Shown here: one piece after another, positions 17,183 through 26,302 of the stretch
Position numbering within the stretch: the first letter of the stretch is position 1
Layout of the letters: each line of letters starts with the position of its first letter
Assembly: GCA_910587865.1 (NCBI GenBank)
Contig: CAJUNX010000001.1
Span: 126,403-190,402, forward strand
Direction: 5' to 3'
Length of the DNA stretch: 64,000 nucleotides
Origin: an uncultured Roseburia sp.
GTDB taxonomy: Bacteria; Bacillota; Clostridia; Lachnospirales; Lachnospiraceae
Notes under the pieces: generated by a model
The model's database searches: none
Told to the model about the DNA's origin: nothing
Seen by the model: only the letters and a program-made list of their open reading frames with translations
Translations under genes and position numbers: made by a program

Positions 17183-18034
17183 ATGTTACGTTTACAATCA
17201 GTCAGGAAACATTACGATGCGTTTGACCTGGACTGTTCCCTGGCGGTAAAGCCCGGGATGATCACCGGTCTGATCGGTGCGAACGGGGCCGGGAAGAGCA
17301 CAACCTTTAAGGCGATACTGAATCTGATCCGGATCGACGGAGGGGAGATCACGATCTTCGGAAAGCCGCACACACAGATTACGGCAGGAGACCGGGAACA
17401 GATCGGCGTGGTGCTCTCGGATTCCGGGTTCAGCGGGTATCTGACCGTTGCGGATGTGACTGCGGTGATGCGCCGGATGTATCCGGGTTTTGACCGGGAT
17501 GCATTTATGGGACGCTGCCGGCAGTTCGGGATTCCGTCGAAGAAAAAGATAAAAGACTTTTCCACCGGAATGCGGGCGAAGCTGAAACTGATCGCAGCGA
17601 TGTCCCACAACGCGAAGCTTTTAATCTTAGATGAGCCGACCGCGGGGCTGGATGTGGCGGCCAGGGAGGAGCTGCTCGCCCTGCTGCAGGATTATCTGGA
17701 GGACAGGGAGGAGCGATCGGTTCTGATCAGCTCGCATATCTCAAGCGATCTGGAGAAGTTCTGCGACGACATTTATATGATCTGCGACGGAAGAACGGTA
17801 CTGCACGAGGAGACCAATATCCTGCTGGATGAATACGGCATTTTAAAGCTGAATGAGGCGCAGTATCACGCGCTGGATCAGACTTATTTTAAGTGGAGGC
17901 GAAAGGAAAGCTTCGGCTACAGTGTCCTGACGGATCAGCGGAGCTTTTATCAGGAGAATTACAAAGACGTGGTGACGGAAAAGAGCGGGATTGACGATAT
18001 CCTGCTGATGGCGATAAAGGGGGAGCGGTTATGA
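17183..18034 (+). CDS. ABC transporter ATP-binding protein (YtrB/BcrA-like)
   Basis: 283 residues. Walker A is GANGAGKST, Walker B is LLILDEPTAGLD, and the H-loop is ISSHISSDLEK. The signature position reads FSTGMRAKLKL instead of LSGGQ, a form common in this drug- or envelope-related subfamily. The C-terminal 70 residues form an extension of unknown role. It energises the permease encoded next, with which it overlaps by 4 nt (ATGA). The pair sits behind a YtrA-type repressor, suggesting efflux or envelope-stress defence; the substrate is not known. The ATG follows GATGAGGAGGACAAAAC. Confidence 0.9.
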   Translation: MLRLQSVRKHYDAFDLDCSLAVKPGMITGLIGANGAGKSTTFKAILNLIRIDGGEITIFGKPHTQITAGDREQIGVVLSDSGFSGYLTVADVTAVMRRMYPGFDRDAFMGRCRQFGIPSKKKIKDFSTGMRAKLKLIAAMSHNAKLLILDEPTAGLDVAAREELLALLQDYLEDREERSVLISSHISSDLEKFCDDIYMICDGRTVLHEETNILLDEYGILKLNEAQYHALDQTYFKWRRKESFGYSVLTDQRSFYQENYKDVVTEKSGIDDILLMAIKGERL

Positions 18035-18684
18035 GAGGAATGCTGGTAAAGGATTTCAGGATGTTGTGGATGCAGAAGCAGTTTTTTGCTGTCATCGTCG
18101 TACTTTCGGTTTTTCTGCTGTTTTCCGGGCAGGCGGTATCGTTTATCATTTGTTACTGTACGGCAATGGGAATGTATTTGTCCCTGAGTATGATCACTTA
18201 TGACGAGTATGAAAACGGTTATGCGTTTTTATTTACACTCCCGGTCAGCCGCAGGGGATATGTCATCGAAAAGTATGTGTTCAGTGTGATCTGTACTGTC
18301 GTGATGTGCGGTCTGTCAGCGACGGTATGCGGGATAGCTGAATGGATCAGACAGCCGGAGCTGAATGTGGCTGAGCTGATTCTGACCGCGGTGTCCGGTA
18401 TGTTCGCCATGCAGAGCTTATTTGCAGTCATAGTGCCGTTCCGGCTCAAATTCGGCGCCGAGAAGGGCAGGATCGTGATCATGATTGTCACGGTTGCGAT
18501 GTTCGGCACGATCATACTGACTGCACAGGTGGGAAAAATGGTCCCGGCGCTTCGGGAGACTTTGCAGCAGCTCGGCAATGTGAGCGGTCCCGTGCTGTGT
18601 GCGTCTATGATTCTGGCTGTTCTGGCCGTGATGGGGATTTCCGTGCCGGTCAGCATCCATATTGTTGAAAAAAAGCAGTTTTGA
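18031..18684 (+). CDS. ABC-2 type permease
   Basis: 217 residues with about six hydrophobic segments and a short cytosolic N-terminus (MRGMLVKDFRMLWMQKQ), typical of ABC-2 permeases paired with YtrB-like ATPases. The FTLPVSRRGYVIEKY loop after the second membrane region is characteristic. It starts within the stop of the ATPase gene (translational coupling). No clear terminator follows before the mecA promoter. Confidence 0.85.
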   Translation: MRGMLVKDFRMLWMQKQFFAVIVVLSVFLLFSGQAVSFIICYCTAMGMYLSLSMITYDEYENGYAFLFTLPVSRRGYVIEKYVFSVICTVVMCGLSATVCGIAEWIRQPELNVAELILTAVSGMFAMQSLFAVIVPFRLKFGAEKGRIVIMIVTVAMFGTIILTAQVGKMVPALRETLQQLGNVSGPVLCASMILAVLAVMGISVPVSIHIVEKKQF

Positions 18685-18738
18685 GGACGAATTTCCATAT
18701 ATTTATCGTTTTTCCGGCATTTTACGCGGGTTTAAGGC

Positions 18739-18767
18739 TTTACAAATTCCGAAAAACATAGGATAAT
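18739..18767 (+). promoter_or_regulatory. Promoter of mecA
   Basis: TTTACA (18739-18744) and GATAAT (18762-18767) have 17-bp spacing, about 80 bp upstream of the start. Confidence 0.65.
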
Positions 18768-18848
18768 GTAGACGATAACATATTGTGTACCGGAGGCCGT
18801 GAGAAGTGTACGGCGGCAGCCGTGCAGATGCTTGGGTGAGGATTACAT

Positions 18849-19508
18849 ATGGAAATCAGACGAATAGGAGAAAATCAGATCAGATGCGCCCTGACGGAGG
18901 AGGAGATTCACAGCCTCGGGTTTGACATCGATGAGATTATTGCGAACAGCGAGACGACCCAGCAGTTTATGCGGGTGGTACTCGGGCTCGTCGAGGAGCA
19001 TGAGGATATCAGTATGGAAAATATTTCCCCGATGGTGAAAGCGGAGCTGCTGCAGAATCACAGTATGGCGATTACGTTCGGAGGGGATTCGGAGCTCTCG
19101 TTTAAGAATCTGATGAACACGGTGAGCCACATCATGAGTCAGATGGAGTCCGGGAAGCTGGAGGAGAAAAAGCGCAAAGAGCAGGTGGATGACCTGACGC
19201 AGGAATCCGGGAAAGCGGACGCTATGGTCTGTGCGCTTTGCTTTAACTCGCTTCTCTCCATGAGCCGCATGTGCCGCGTGTGTTTTCCGGGCCGTGCGCC
19301 GATGAGCAGTATTTACAAGCTGGAGACGCGCTATTATCTGGTGCTCGATTTTGCAGGCTTCACGAAGGAGGAAATGCGTCCGTTTGCATTCGGGACGGTG
19401 GAATACGATGACGGTCACTGTTCGGATCCGGCGCAGATCGCGCATATCAGAGAGCACGGCAGCTGTATTATGGAGAGCGGAGCGATTGATATGCTGCAGC
19501 AATTGTAG
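18849..19508 (+). CDS. mecA: MecA-family adaptor protein of the Clp protease
   Basis: 219 residues. The N-terminal substrate-binding part (MEIRRIGENQIRCALTEEEI, with LGFDIDEII) and the C-terminal ClpC-binding domain (about 110-219, ending MESGAIDMLQQL) have the MecA layout, separated by an acidic/basic linker (about 95-120). MecA proteins deliver targets to ClpCP for degradation. The C-terminal part holds several Cys residues (MVCALCFN, MCRVCFPG) that are not in B. subtilis MecA. It is monocistronic with its own promoter. Confidence 0.82.
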   Translation: MEIRRIGENQIRCALTEEEIHSLGFDIDEIIANSETTQQFMRVVLGLVEEHEDISMENISPMVKAELLQNHSMAITFGGDSELSFKNLMNTVSHIMSQMESGKLEEKKRKEQVDDLTQESGKADAMVCALCFNSLLSMSRMCRVCFPGRAPMSSIYKLETRYYLVLDFAGFTKEEMRPFAFGTVEYDDGHCSDPAQIAHIREHGSCIMESGAIDMLQQL

Positions 19509-19738
19509 GGATAGCACAAAAGAACCGTTTTGTAAAGAGCCGGTCTTCCTGAAAAACAATGCCAAAATCTGGTGAATTTGCCGAATAAGTTTTTGCCCTA
19601 TTTGACACAAGATATGCTATGATAGATGAGATGCGTGTACAAGATCTATGACTACAGGTGAAGCGGCCGGTCCTCGGTGCGGGACTATGGCACACGGATC
19701 ACAGATACACGGAATCTTGTGTGGAGGGCAGAACGATT

Positions 19739-19921
19739 ATGAACAGAGAACAGATTTGGGAACTTGAGGAGAACAAGCGGAGTCTGCTGCGTCAGGCATA
19801 CCGGATGAAGCAGGAATGTCCGCATATGTCCCCGGTCGGACTCGAGTACGAGATGTACGGAGCGATCATGGCGGAGGTACAGGAGATTACGGCACGGCTG
19901 GATGATTTTGCAGGTATTTAA
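19739..19921 (+). CDS. Small hypothetical protein (60 aa), predicted helical
   Basis: 60 residues, strongly charged and probably helical (WELEENKRSLLRQAYRMKQE at the N-terminus; ITARLDDF at the end). No family is recognised. The ATG is preceded by GTGGAGGG at 12-nt spacing. TTGACA (19602-19607) lies upstream, but no well-spaced -10 follows, so its promoter is unclear. An intrinsic terminator stands 80 bp after its stop and just before the PPK2 gene. Confidence 0.6.
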   Translation: MNREQIWELEENKRSLLRQAYRMKQECPHMSPVGLEYEMYGAIMAEVQEITARLDDFAGI

Positions 19922-19999
19922 CCCGACGGGTGCAGAGAGCAGATCCGGCGGCGGAGTGAAAAATCCGCGACAGGTGTCATTTTATACAGAGACGGGAAG

Positions 20000-20046
20000 C
20001 CCGGCTGTCACGGCAGAAAAAGAAAGGCCGTGGGCCGGGATTTTTT
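20000..20046 (+). terminator. Terminator or attenuator immediately upstream of ppk2
   Basis: CCCGGC (20000-20005) pairs with GCCGGG (20034-20039) and CACGGC (20009-20014) with GCCGTG (20027-20032), followed by A and six T residues. Only 26 nt separate it from the PPK2 start and 9 nt from its Shine-Dalgarno, leaving no room for a promoter between them. Confidence 0.8.
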
Positions 20047-20072
20047 ATATTTTTCAGAAGGAGGGTATCGTT

Positions 20073-21542
20073 ATGCTGAAAGAGTGGAAAGGTGCTGACA
20101 AGCCGGAGGAGGAGGAGCTTGCCGCGCGTCTTTCTGCTGCGCGGGAAAAGTTTGCCCGGCAGCAGATGCAGGTGAAGGAGAAAAAGCTCCCCGTGCTGGT
20201 GCTCGTGGAGGGATGGGGAACCTCGGGCAAGGGTTCCGCGATCGGTGAGCTGATCAAAAATATTGATCCCCGTTTTTTCCGGGTAGCGTCGATGGAGGAA
20301 CCGACGCCGGAGGAGAGGCGGAAACCGTTTTTGTGCCGCCATTTTGCAAAGATTCCGGAGGCGGGAAAGTTTATGTTTCTGGATTCCGGCTGGATGGACG
20401 AGGTGATGAAGGAGCGGCTGCGCGGGGACATGTCCGACGAGGTTTATGCGAGACGCATCGAGAGTGTGAGGCGTTTTGAGCGTCAGCTCACAGACAACGG
20501 ATACCTGGTTATGAAGTTTTTCCTGCAGATATCCCACAGGGAGCAGACGAAACGGATCGATTCGCTGTTAAGCGGGAAGGATACCAGATGGCGGGTCAGT
20601 CAGAACGACCAGTGGCAGAACCGGCATTATGACAAATGCAAAGATACGTTTGACGGTTATCTGAAGCATACGAACATGCCGTCCGCACCGTGGTATATCA
20701 TTGATGCGAAGTCAAAAAAATGGACGCAGCTGCAGCTTTTAGAGACGCTGACGCAGGGGATCGAGATCGCCTTAAACAACAGTTCGATGGCGGTTCCGCT
20801 GCTGCAGAATGTATTTCCGCTGACAAAACAGCCGCTTCTTTCGGAGATCGCGCTGGATAAGACGATTGACGGCGACGAGTATAAAAAGGAGTTAAAAAGC
20901 CTGCAGCATCGTCTCGGAGAGCTGCACAACCGGCTTTACCGCAAGAAGGTTCCGGTAGTGATCGCGTACGAGGGCTGGGATGCGGCGGGAAAGGGCGGCA
21001 ACATCAAGCGCATCACGGGAGCGCTCGATCCGAGAGGCTATGAGGTGCACCCGATTGCGAGCCCGGAGCCGCACGAGAAGGCGCGCCATTATCTGTGGCG
21101 GTTCTGGACGAGACTGCCGAAAACCGGTCACATCGCGATTTTTGACCGCACCTGGTACGGCAGGGTGATGGTGGAGCGTCTGGAGGGATTCTGCAGTGAA
21201 AACGACTGGATGCGCGCTTACAATGAAATCAACGAATTTGAGAAAGAGCTTTCCGACTGGGGGGCAGTGATCATCAAATTCTGGGTACAGATCGATAAAG
21301 ATACGCAGCTGGTGCGGTTCAACGAACGTGCGTCCACACCGGAGAAGCAGTGGAAAATCACGGATGAGGACTGGCGGAACCGGGAGAAATGGGATCTCTA
21401 CGAGCAGGCGGTCAACGAAATGATACAAAAGACCAGCACGGCTTATGCGCCCTGGTACGTGCTTGAGTCCGTGGATAAAAAATATGCGAGGATTAAGGCG
21501 CTAAAGATCGTGATCAGGGAGCTGGAGCGCGTGCTGGATTAG
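20073..21542 (+). CDS. pap: Tandem-domain polyphosphate kinase 2 (polyphosphate:AMP phosphotransferase type)
   Basis: 489 residues with two PPK2 domains: about 5-245 (Walker A GWGTSGKGSAIG) and about 270-489 (GWDAAGKGGNIKR, then FDRTWYGRVMVERLEGF). Two-domain PPK2 enzymes (class II) use polyphosphate to phosphorylate AMP, with the C-terminal domain being the active one. Here the second domain keeps the canonical DRTWYGR lid-region motif, whereas the first reads LDSGWMDEV at that position, consistent with an inactive N-terminal copy. It would let the cell make ADP from stored polyphosphate. The start at 20073 follows AGAAGGAGGG; the longer frame from 19902 runs through the terminator. Confidence 0.88.
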   Translation: MLKEWKGADKPEEEELAARLSAAREKFARQQMQVKEKKLPVLVLVEGWGTSGKGSAIGELIKNIDPRFFRVASMEEPTPEERRKPFLCRHFAKIPEAGKFMFLDSGWMDEVMKERLRGDMSDEVYARRIESVRRFERQLTDNGYLVMKFFLQISHREQTKRIDSLLSGKDTRWRVSQNDQWQNRHYDKCKDTFDGYLKHTNMPSAPWYIIDAKSKKWTQLQLLETLTQGIEIALNNSSMAVPLLQNVFPLTKQPLLSEIALDKTIDGDEYKKELKSLQHRLGELHNRLYRKKVPVVIAYEGWDAAGKGGNIKRITGALDPRGYEVHPIASPEPHEKARHYLWRFWTRLPKTGHIAIFDRTWYGRVMVERLEGFCSENDWMRAYNEINEFEKELSDWGAVIIKFWVQIDKDTQLVRFNERASTPEKQWKITDEDWRNREKWDLYEQAVNEMIQKTSTAYAPWYVLESVDKKYARIKALKIVIRELERVLD

Positions 21543-21544
21543 CT

Positions 21545-22039
21545 TCAAAGCACGTAATATCCGATCAGCCCGCCCACAATGCCGAAAAGCGCGCCCGCGA
21601 TGACGTCGCGGGGAAAATGAACCCCGCCGATCACGCGGATCAGCGCGAGCGCTGCGCCTAAGAGGCAGAGCATAATGCCCGCATCGGTGTGCACATAGCA
21701 GACCGTCATGGCGATCATGAAAACAGAAAAGACATGACGGCTTGGAAAGGACATCCCGCGGGTGTCCTTTTCGAGAATCGGCGGGATGCCGTAGGTTTCG
21801 TAGGGGCGGGGGGCATTGCAGATTTTGCGGAAAACGGTGAGCGCCGCAAAGCAGACGGCGGGGACGATGACGGCACGCAGTAAAAACGGGTTTTTGCGGG
21901 AAAATAAGACAAAGAGAAACAGGGGATAGAGCAGAAAGATAAATCCGGTCAGCAGAAGATTGACGGAGCGCAGGATCTGCACCCGCCTGGGTTCCTCGCG
22001 GATATAGTCTGTGATTTTCTGGTAGGTTTCTCTGTTCAT
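21545..22039 (-). CDS. PAP2-family membrane phosphatase
   Basis: 164 residues with five or six hydrophobic segments. The three PAP2 motifs are present: K-x6-RP as KICNAPRP, SFPSRH (usual PSGH), and RVIGGVHFPRDV. The family dephosphorylates lipid phosphates such as undecaprenyl pyrophosphate or phosphatidate at the membrane. The start at 22039 has GGAGG 5 nt upstream; an ATG at 22051 overlaps that site. It lies 61 bp downstream of lspA on the same strand, so they are probably cotranscribed, and it converges on ppk2 with a 2-bp gap. Confidence 0.85.
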   Translation of the reverse strand: MNRETYQKITDYIREEPRRVQILRSVNLLLTGFIFLLYPLFLFVLFSRKNPFLLRAVIVPAVCFAALTVFRKICNAPRPYETYGIPPILEKDTRGMSFPSRHVFSVFMIAMTVCYVHTDAGIMLCLLGAALALIRVIGGVHFPRDVIAGALFGIVGGLIGYYVL

Positions 22040-22100
22040 GTGAGCCTCCATTCTCCGGGAGAATCCCGGCCTGTTGTTTCCTGCCGGCGGCCGAAAGCCG

Positions 22101-22568
22101 TCATCCGGCGCTGCGCGGCGCCTGCTCTGACCCGATCACGGCAAGCAGCGCCCCGATAAAAATAAAAAAGTCCGACAGGTTAAAAATGATCCGCTCCAGT
22201 CGTTTTGAGCCGATGCGGATGCGGAAATAATCTACGACGTGGCCCTTTGTGAAACGGTCGAGAAGATTGTTTGCCCCGCCGCCGATCAGCAGGGAAAGCC
22301 CTGTCTTTTCCAACGGTTTTCCGAGAGAGCGCAGGGTGATAACATACACGGCTCCGGCAGCGAGAATCACGGCGGTGTGCAGCGCGCGCATCTGTTTCGG
22401 ATGCTTTGCAAGAAAATTGAGCGCCGCACCGTCATTATAATATTTTTCGAGGATGATTCTGCCGCCAAAGCGCGGGTGGCGGACAGATGCTGCGTAAGTG
22501 CGGTCTATGTGACGCTTGACGAAAAAATCCAGCAGAAATACGCCGACGGCAAGGGAGAGATATATCAT
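22101..22568 (-). CDS. lspA: Signal peptidase II (lipoprotein signal peptidase)
   Basis: 155 residues, four membrane segments. Catalytic aspartates sit in the two family motifs, NNLLDRFTKGHVVDYF and FNLSDFFIFIG. N-terminal D-x-x-V-K (LDFFVKRHID) is also typical. It cleaves prolipoproteins before the lipidated Cys; substrates in this window include the lipoproteins at 28608 and 40067. The start at 22568 has GGAGG 6 nt upstream. A palindromic element begins 25 nt upstream of the start codon, so any promoter must lie in or beyond that element. Confidence 0.85.
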   Translation of the reverse strand: MIYLSLAVGVFLLDFFVKRHIDRTYAASVRHPRFGGRIILEKYYNDGAALNFLAKHPKQMRALHTAVILAAGAVYVITLRSLGKPLEKTGLSLLIGGGANNLLDRFTKGHVVDYFRIRIGSKRLERIIFNLSDFFIFIGALLAVIGSEQAPRSAG

Positions 22569-22593
22569 AGAAACCTCCATTTGTTGTATTGCA

Positions 22594-22788
22594 TGATGCC
22601 AGGGTCAAAAGCATCTGATTCCATGATGCCTTCGGATTTCTGCGTGTTTCACACTCCCGAAATCCGAAAAACATTCGAAATCCGCTCATTTTCCTGTGGA
22701 AAACAGCTGCTTTCTCATGTTTGGCGGGTCACAAAGTCATACTTTTTCATGCAGGCGTGAAACACATGACCTTTTGACCCTGGTATCA
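22594..22788. repeat. Palindromic repeat element, copy 1 (long form, 195 bp)
   Basis: 18-bp termini (22594-22611 and 22771-22788) are inverted repeats with one mismatch, built on CCAGGGTCAAAAG. Inside are GCATC/GATGC (22611-22629), and TGTTTCAC with GTGAAACA halves separated by about 100 bp of extra sequence. The same terminal and internal blocks recur at 43884-43979. It lies 25 nt upstream of lspA, and read on the lspA strand it could fold as a three-way junction. Confidence 0.85.
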
Positions 22789-22871
22789 TTACATACAGTA
22801 TACTCCGGTTTCTTATAAATAGGAAGTACGGATTTCACAAAGACCGGGGAACGGCGGAGAAAAGAAACCGC

Positions 22872-23756
22872 CTATGTGCCGGAAGCATGCAGCCTGCGGT
22901 ATTCCCGCGGCGTCATGTGAAAGTGTGCCTTAAAGACGCGGTTGAAGTAGGACAGGTTGTCGTAGCCGCATTCTGCGGCAACCGTAAGGATCTGGGCGTC
23001 GGAGGAGACGAGCAGCCGCGCGGCGACGGCAAGGCGGTACTCGTTTAAGTAGGCGGTAAAGGTCCTGCCCATCGTGTCCTTAAAACAGCGCATAAAATGC
23101 GACGGACTGATCCCGCAGGCACGGGCGATTTCCGGGATCGTATTTTTTTCCGCGTAGCGGGTCTCGATATATTTTAAAATCAGCTTCATCTTTTCCAGGG
23201 AGGCGTGATTTTTTTCCGGCGGCGCACATGGTCTGCACCGGTTTGCCAGAAGATAAAAAAACATATGGAGCTGGCTCTTGATATAGAGCTGGTATCCGAA
23301 CGGGTGTGTGCGGCTGATCTCGTCATTTGCGTCCACACAGGCGATCAGCTCCGTGTAGCAGGGGTCGTCCGGCGTATAGAAGGACGGCACGGACATGCGT
23401 CCGGAAAAGAGCGAGACAAGCAGACTGCTGCCGGTATCCGCTTTTCCTGAGAACAGGATGTCCGGGTGAAAAATAATATTTTCGTATTCCATGGATTCCG
23501 TTTCGTACGGCCCGATGGCGTGCAGCTGGCCGGGGAGAATCAGCGCAAGGGTCCCGGCGGATGCGGTCTGACAGACAAAATCCACGGTGACGGTCCCGCG
23601 CCCCTTTTTGACATAAATAAACTCTGCCTCGTCGTGCCAGTGAAGCGGCACCTGCGCAAAATCGAGCGGGATCGTGCAGGGATAGGTGATATAGGGGAAT
23701 AAGGGATCCCCGTGTAATGTTTTTTCCTGATAATTTTCATATTCCAAGTTATTCAT
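22872..23756 (-). CDS. AraC-family regulator with N-terminal cupin domain
   Basis: 294 residues. A cupin-like sensing domain (about 20-130; VPLHWHDEAEFIYVKKGRG) precedes a double helix-turn-helix AraC domain (about 190-290; IPEIARACGISPSHFMRCFK, then VAAECGYDNLSYFNRVFK and HFHMTPREYRR). Such regulators usually activate carbohydrate genes. It is divergent from the glycogen phosphorylase gene with a 133-bp shared region, so that gene is the first candidate target. No strong Shine-Dalgarno precedes the ATG at 23756. Confidence 0.85.
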   Translation of the reverse strand: MNNLEYENYQEKTLHGDPLFPYITYPCTIPLDFAQVPLHWHDEAEFIYVKKGRGTVTVDFVCQTASAGTLALILPGQLHAIGPYETESMEYENIIFHPDILFSGKADTGSSLLVSLFSGRMSVPSFYTPDDPCYTELIACVDANDEISRTHPFGYQLYIKSQLHMFFYLLANRCRPCAPPEKNHASLEKMKLILKYIETRYAEKNTIPEIARACGISPSHFMRCFKDTMGRTFTAYLNEYRLAVAARLLVSSDAQILTVAAECGYDNLSYFNRVFKAHFHMTPREYRRLHASGT

Positions 23757-23765
23757 GATAGAATT

Positions 23766-23819
23766 GTATCACTTTTCAAACTGATACTGCAAGAAAAAAG
23801 GAAAAGAAATTCATATAAT
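23766..23819 (+). promoter_or_regulatory. Divergent control region araC/glgP with dyad and -10 box
   Basis: GTATCA (23766-23771) and TGATAC (23782-23787) form an inverted repeat overlapping a TACAAT -10 for araC on the minus strand. A consensus TATAAT (23814-23819) for glgP has no good -35, as expected for an activated promoter. Confidence 0.5.
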
Positions 23820-23889
23820 GGAAGGATAAGGGAAATGCTGATAGAAACGATACATCAGCGGTAAAAAAGAAAACGGAGGAATGGAACGG

Positions 23890-26145
23890 ATGACGAATTT
23901 GCAGGAGATGATGACAAAAGCATGCAAAAAGCCGATCGCACAGTGCACAGACGGGGAGCTGTATCACGCGCTGCTTGCTTTGGCGGGAGAGATGGCGAAG
24001 GAGAAGGAGAGCAGCGCGGGAAAGCGCAAATTATATTATATTTCCGCGGAGTTTCTGATCGGAAAGCTGCTGTCGAACAATCTGATCAATCTGGGGATCT
24101 ATGACGAGGTAAAGGAGCTTTTGGAAAAGAACGGAAAGAGCCTCGCCGCGGTGGAGGAGACGGAACCGGAGCCGTCGCTCGGAAACGGCGGACTGGGACG
24201 GCTGGCGGCCTGTTTTCTGGATTCGATCGCAAGCCTCGGGCTGCACGGGGACGGCGTGGGACTCTGCTATCATTACGGCCTGTTCCGCCAGGTGTTTGAG
24301 AAGAATTTACAGCAGGAGGAGCCGAATCCGTGGATTGAGAAGGAGAGCTGGCTGCATAAGACGGACGTGACCTACCCGGTATTATTCGGCGGTTTCAAAC
24401 TGCAGTCGAGGATGTATGACATCGACGTGATCGGATACAACAACCGGACGACGAAGCTGCACCTGTTTGACGTGGAGACCGTGGACGAGAGCATCGTAAA
24501 GGACGGGATTGATTTTGACAAGGAAGATATCAAAAAGAATCTGACGCTCTTTTTGTATCCGGATGATTCGGACGATAAGGGGCGTATTCTGCGTGTTTAC
24601 CAGCAGTATTTTATGGTGAGCAACGCCGCGCGGCTGATCATCGACGAGACGCTTGCGCGGGGCGGCGATCTGCACCGGCTGCATCAGTACGCGGCGGTTC
24701 AGATCAACGACACGCACCCGAGCATGGTGATCCCGGAGCTGATCCGGCTTCTGATGGAGCGCGGCATCCGGATGGACGAGGCGATCTCCATTGTCAGAAA
24801 GACCTGCGCGTACACGAACCACACGATTCTCGCGGAGGCGCTGGAAAAATGGCCCGTCCATTTCCTGGAGAAGGCGGTGCCGCAGCTGATGCCGATCTTT
24901 TATGAGCTGAACAACCGCGTCGCGGAAACATGCGCGGATCCGACGGTCGCGATCATCGACGACGAGAACCGCGTGCACATGGCGCATATGGATATCCATT
25001 ACGGCTACAGCGTCAACGGCGTTGCGTATCTGCACACGGAGATCCTCAAAAATACGGAGCTGCACAATTTTTATAAGCTGTATCCGGAGAAATTCAACAA
25101 CAAGACGAACGGCATCACCTTCCGCCGCTGGCTGCTGCACTGCAACCATGAGCTGACCGCGCTGATCGAATCCCTGATCGGGGACGGGTTTAAGACGGAT
25201 GCGGAGGAGCTGGAAAAACTGGCGGCTTTTGCGGATGATATGTCTGTGCAGGATCGTCTGCTCGCGGTCAAGGATAAGAAGAAGGCAGAGTTAAAAGAGT
25301 ATCTGGAAAGGACGCAGGGAATCACGCTCGACGAGAATTCGATCTACGATATCCAGATCAAGCGTCTGCACGAGTACAAGCGCCAGCAGATGAACGCGCT
25401 GTATGTGATTCACAAATATTTTGAGATCAAAGCGGGGAAAAAGCCCGTCCGGCCGATCACGGTGATGTTCGGCGCGAAGGCGGCGCCGGCTTATGTGATC
25501 GCGAAGGATATCATTCACCTGATCCTCTGCTTACAGGAGATCATCGCGAAGGATCCGGCAGTTGCGCCGTATCTGAAGGTCGTGATGGTGGAGAACTATA
25601 ACGTGACGCTGGCGGAGAAGCTGATCCCGGCGGCGGATATCCACGAGCAGATTTCCCTCGCTTCAAAGGAGGCGTCCGGCACCTCGAACATGAAATTCAT
25701 GTTAAACGGAGCGGTGGCGATCGGAACGATGGACGGGGCAAACGTCGAGATGCACCAGTTTGTCGGGGACGACAATATCTATATCTTCGGCGAATCCTCC
25801 GAGGCGGTAATCAGACATTATGAGAAGGCGGATTATGTCTCGAGAAATTATTATGAAAACGATGCGGATATTAAAAAGGCGGTTGATTTTATCGTCAGTG
25901 ACGAGGTGATGGCGGTCGGATGCCGGGAGAATCTGACGCGGCTTTACAATGAGCTTCTGAACAAAGACTGGTTTATGACGCTGCCTGATTTTAAGGAGTA
26001 TGTGGAGACAAAGGAGCGCATTTACGCGGATTACGAGGATCGCCACGCGTGGGCGAAGAAGATGCTGATCAATATCAGCAAAGCGGGATTTTTCTCCTCC
26101 GACCGGACGATTGCGCAGTACAATGAGGATATCTGGCATCTGTAA
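23890..26145 (+). CDS. glgP: Glycogen/alpha-glucan phosphorylase (short form)
   Basis: 751 residues; releases glucose 1-phosphate from alpha-1,4-glucans. Family blocks are clear: SLGNGGLGRLAACFLDS, QINDTHPSMVIPEL, KRLHEYKRQ, and the pyridoxal-phosphate site SKEASGTSNMKFMLNGAVAI, then GTMDGANVEM. It is about 70 residues shorter than the second phosphorylase at 57317 and lacks some N-terminal sequence, resembling short clostridial phosphorylases. ATG 23890 lies 10 nt after GGAGG, while ATG 23881 directly abuts it, so 23890 is preferred. It is monocistronic, behind an AraC regulator and ahead of a strong hairpin. Confidence 0.92.
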   Translation: MTNLQEMMTKACKKPIAQCTDGELYHALLALAGEMAKEKESSAGKRKLYYISAEFLIGKLLSNNLINLGIYDEVKELLEKNGKSLAAVEETEPEPSLGNGGLGRLAACFLDSIASLGLHGDGVGLCYHYGLFRQVFEKNLQQEEPNPWIEKESWLHKTDVTYPVLFGGFKLQSRMYDIDVIGYNNRTTKLHLFDVETVDESIVKDGIDFDKEDIKKNLTLFLYPDDSDDKGRILRVYQQYFMVSNAARLIIDETLARGGDLHRLHQYAAVQINDTHPSMVIPELIRLLMERGIRMDEAISIVRKTCAYTNHTILAEALEKWPVHFLEKAVPQLMPIFYELNNRVAETCADPTVAIIDDENRVHMAHMDIHYGYSVNGVAYLHTEILKNTELHNFYKLYPEKFNNKTNGITFRRWLLHCNHELTALIESLIGDGFKTDAEELEKLAAFADDMSVQDRLLAVKDKKKAELKEYLERTQGITLDENSIYDIQIKRLHEYKRQQMNALYVIHKYFEIKAGKKPVRPITVMFGAKAAPAYVIAKDIIHLILCLQEIIAKDPAVAPYLKVVMVENYNVTLAEKLIPAADIHEQISLASKEASGTSNMKFMLNGAVAIGTMDGANVEMHQFVGDDNIYIFGESSEAVIRHYEKADYVSRNYYENDADIKKAVDFIVSDEVMAVGCRENLTRLYNELLNKDWFMTLPDFKEYVETKERIYADYEDRHAWAKKMLINISKAGFFSSDRTIAQYNEDIWHL

Positions 26146-26166
26146 AAGAGGAGAGACCGTTGATCG

Positions 26167-26196
26167 GCCCGGGCGGGGAAGGTTCCCCGCCCGGGC
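26167..26196 (+). terminator. Strong GC-rich hairpin after glgP
   Basis: A 14-bp perfect stem, GCCCGGGCGGGGAA (26167-26180) with its complement at 26183-26196. Only TTATT follows, so termination may be partial. Confidence 0.7.
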
Positions 26197-26302
26197 TTAT
26201 TAAATCTGCCCGCATGATGGCTCCGGATTTTCCGGGGTTTAGTCGTCCGAAATCCGTCGTCTTTATTATATCAGAAACAGATATGACCTGCAAAAGAAAA
26301 CA

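Noticed and set aside
19902..20072. N-terminal extension of the PPK2 protein by 57 residues
   Set aside because: The extension would be translated through an intrinsic terminator and lacks a ribosome-binding site; ATG 20073 has AGAAGGAGGG.
22594..22788. Insertion sequence based on terminal inverted repeats
   Set aside because: There is no transposase frame inside, and the total length is under 200 bp. I kept it as a repeat element only.
24382..25149. Minus-strand frame opposite glgP
   Set aside because: It is Val/Arg-rich shadow translation with no recognisable family.
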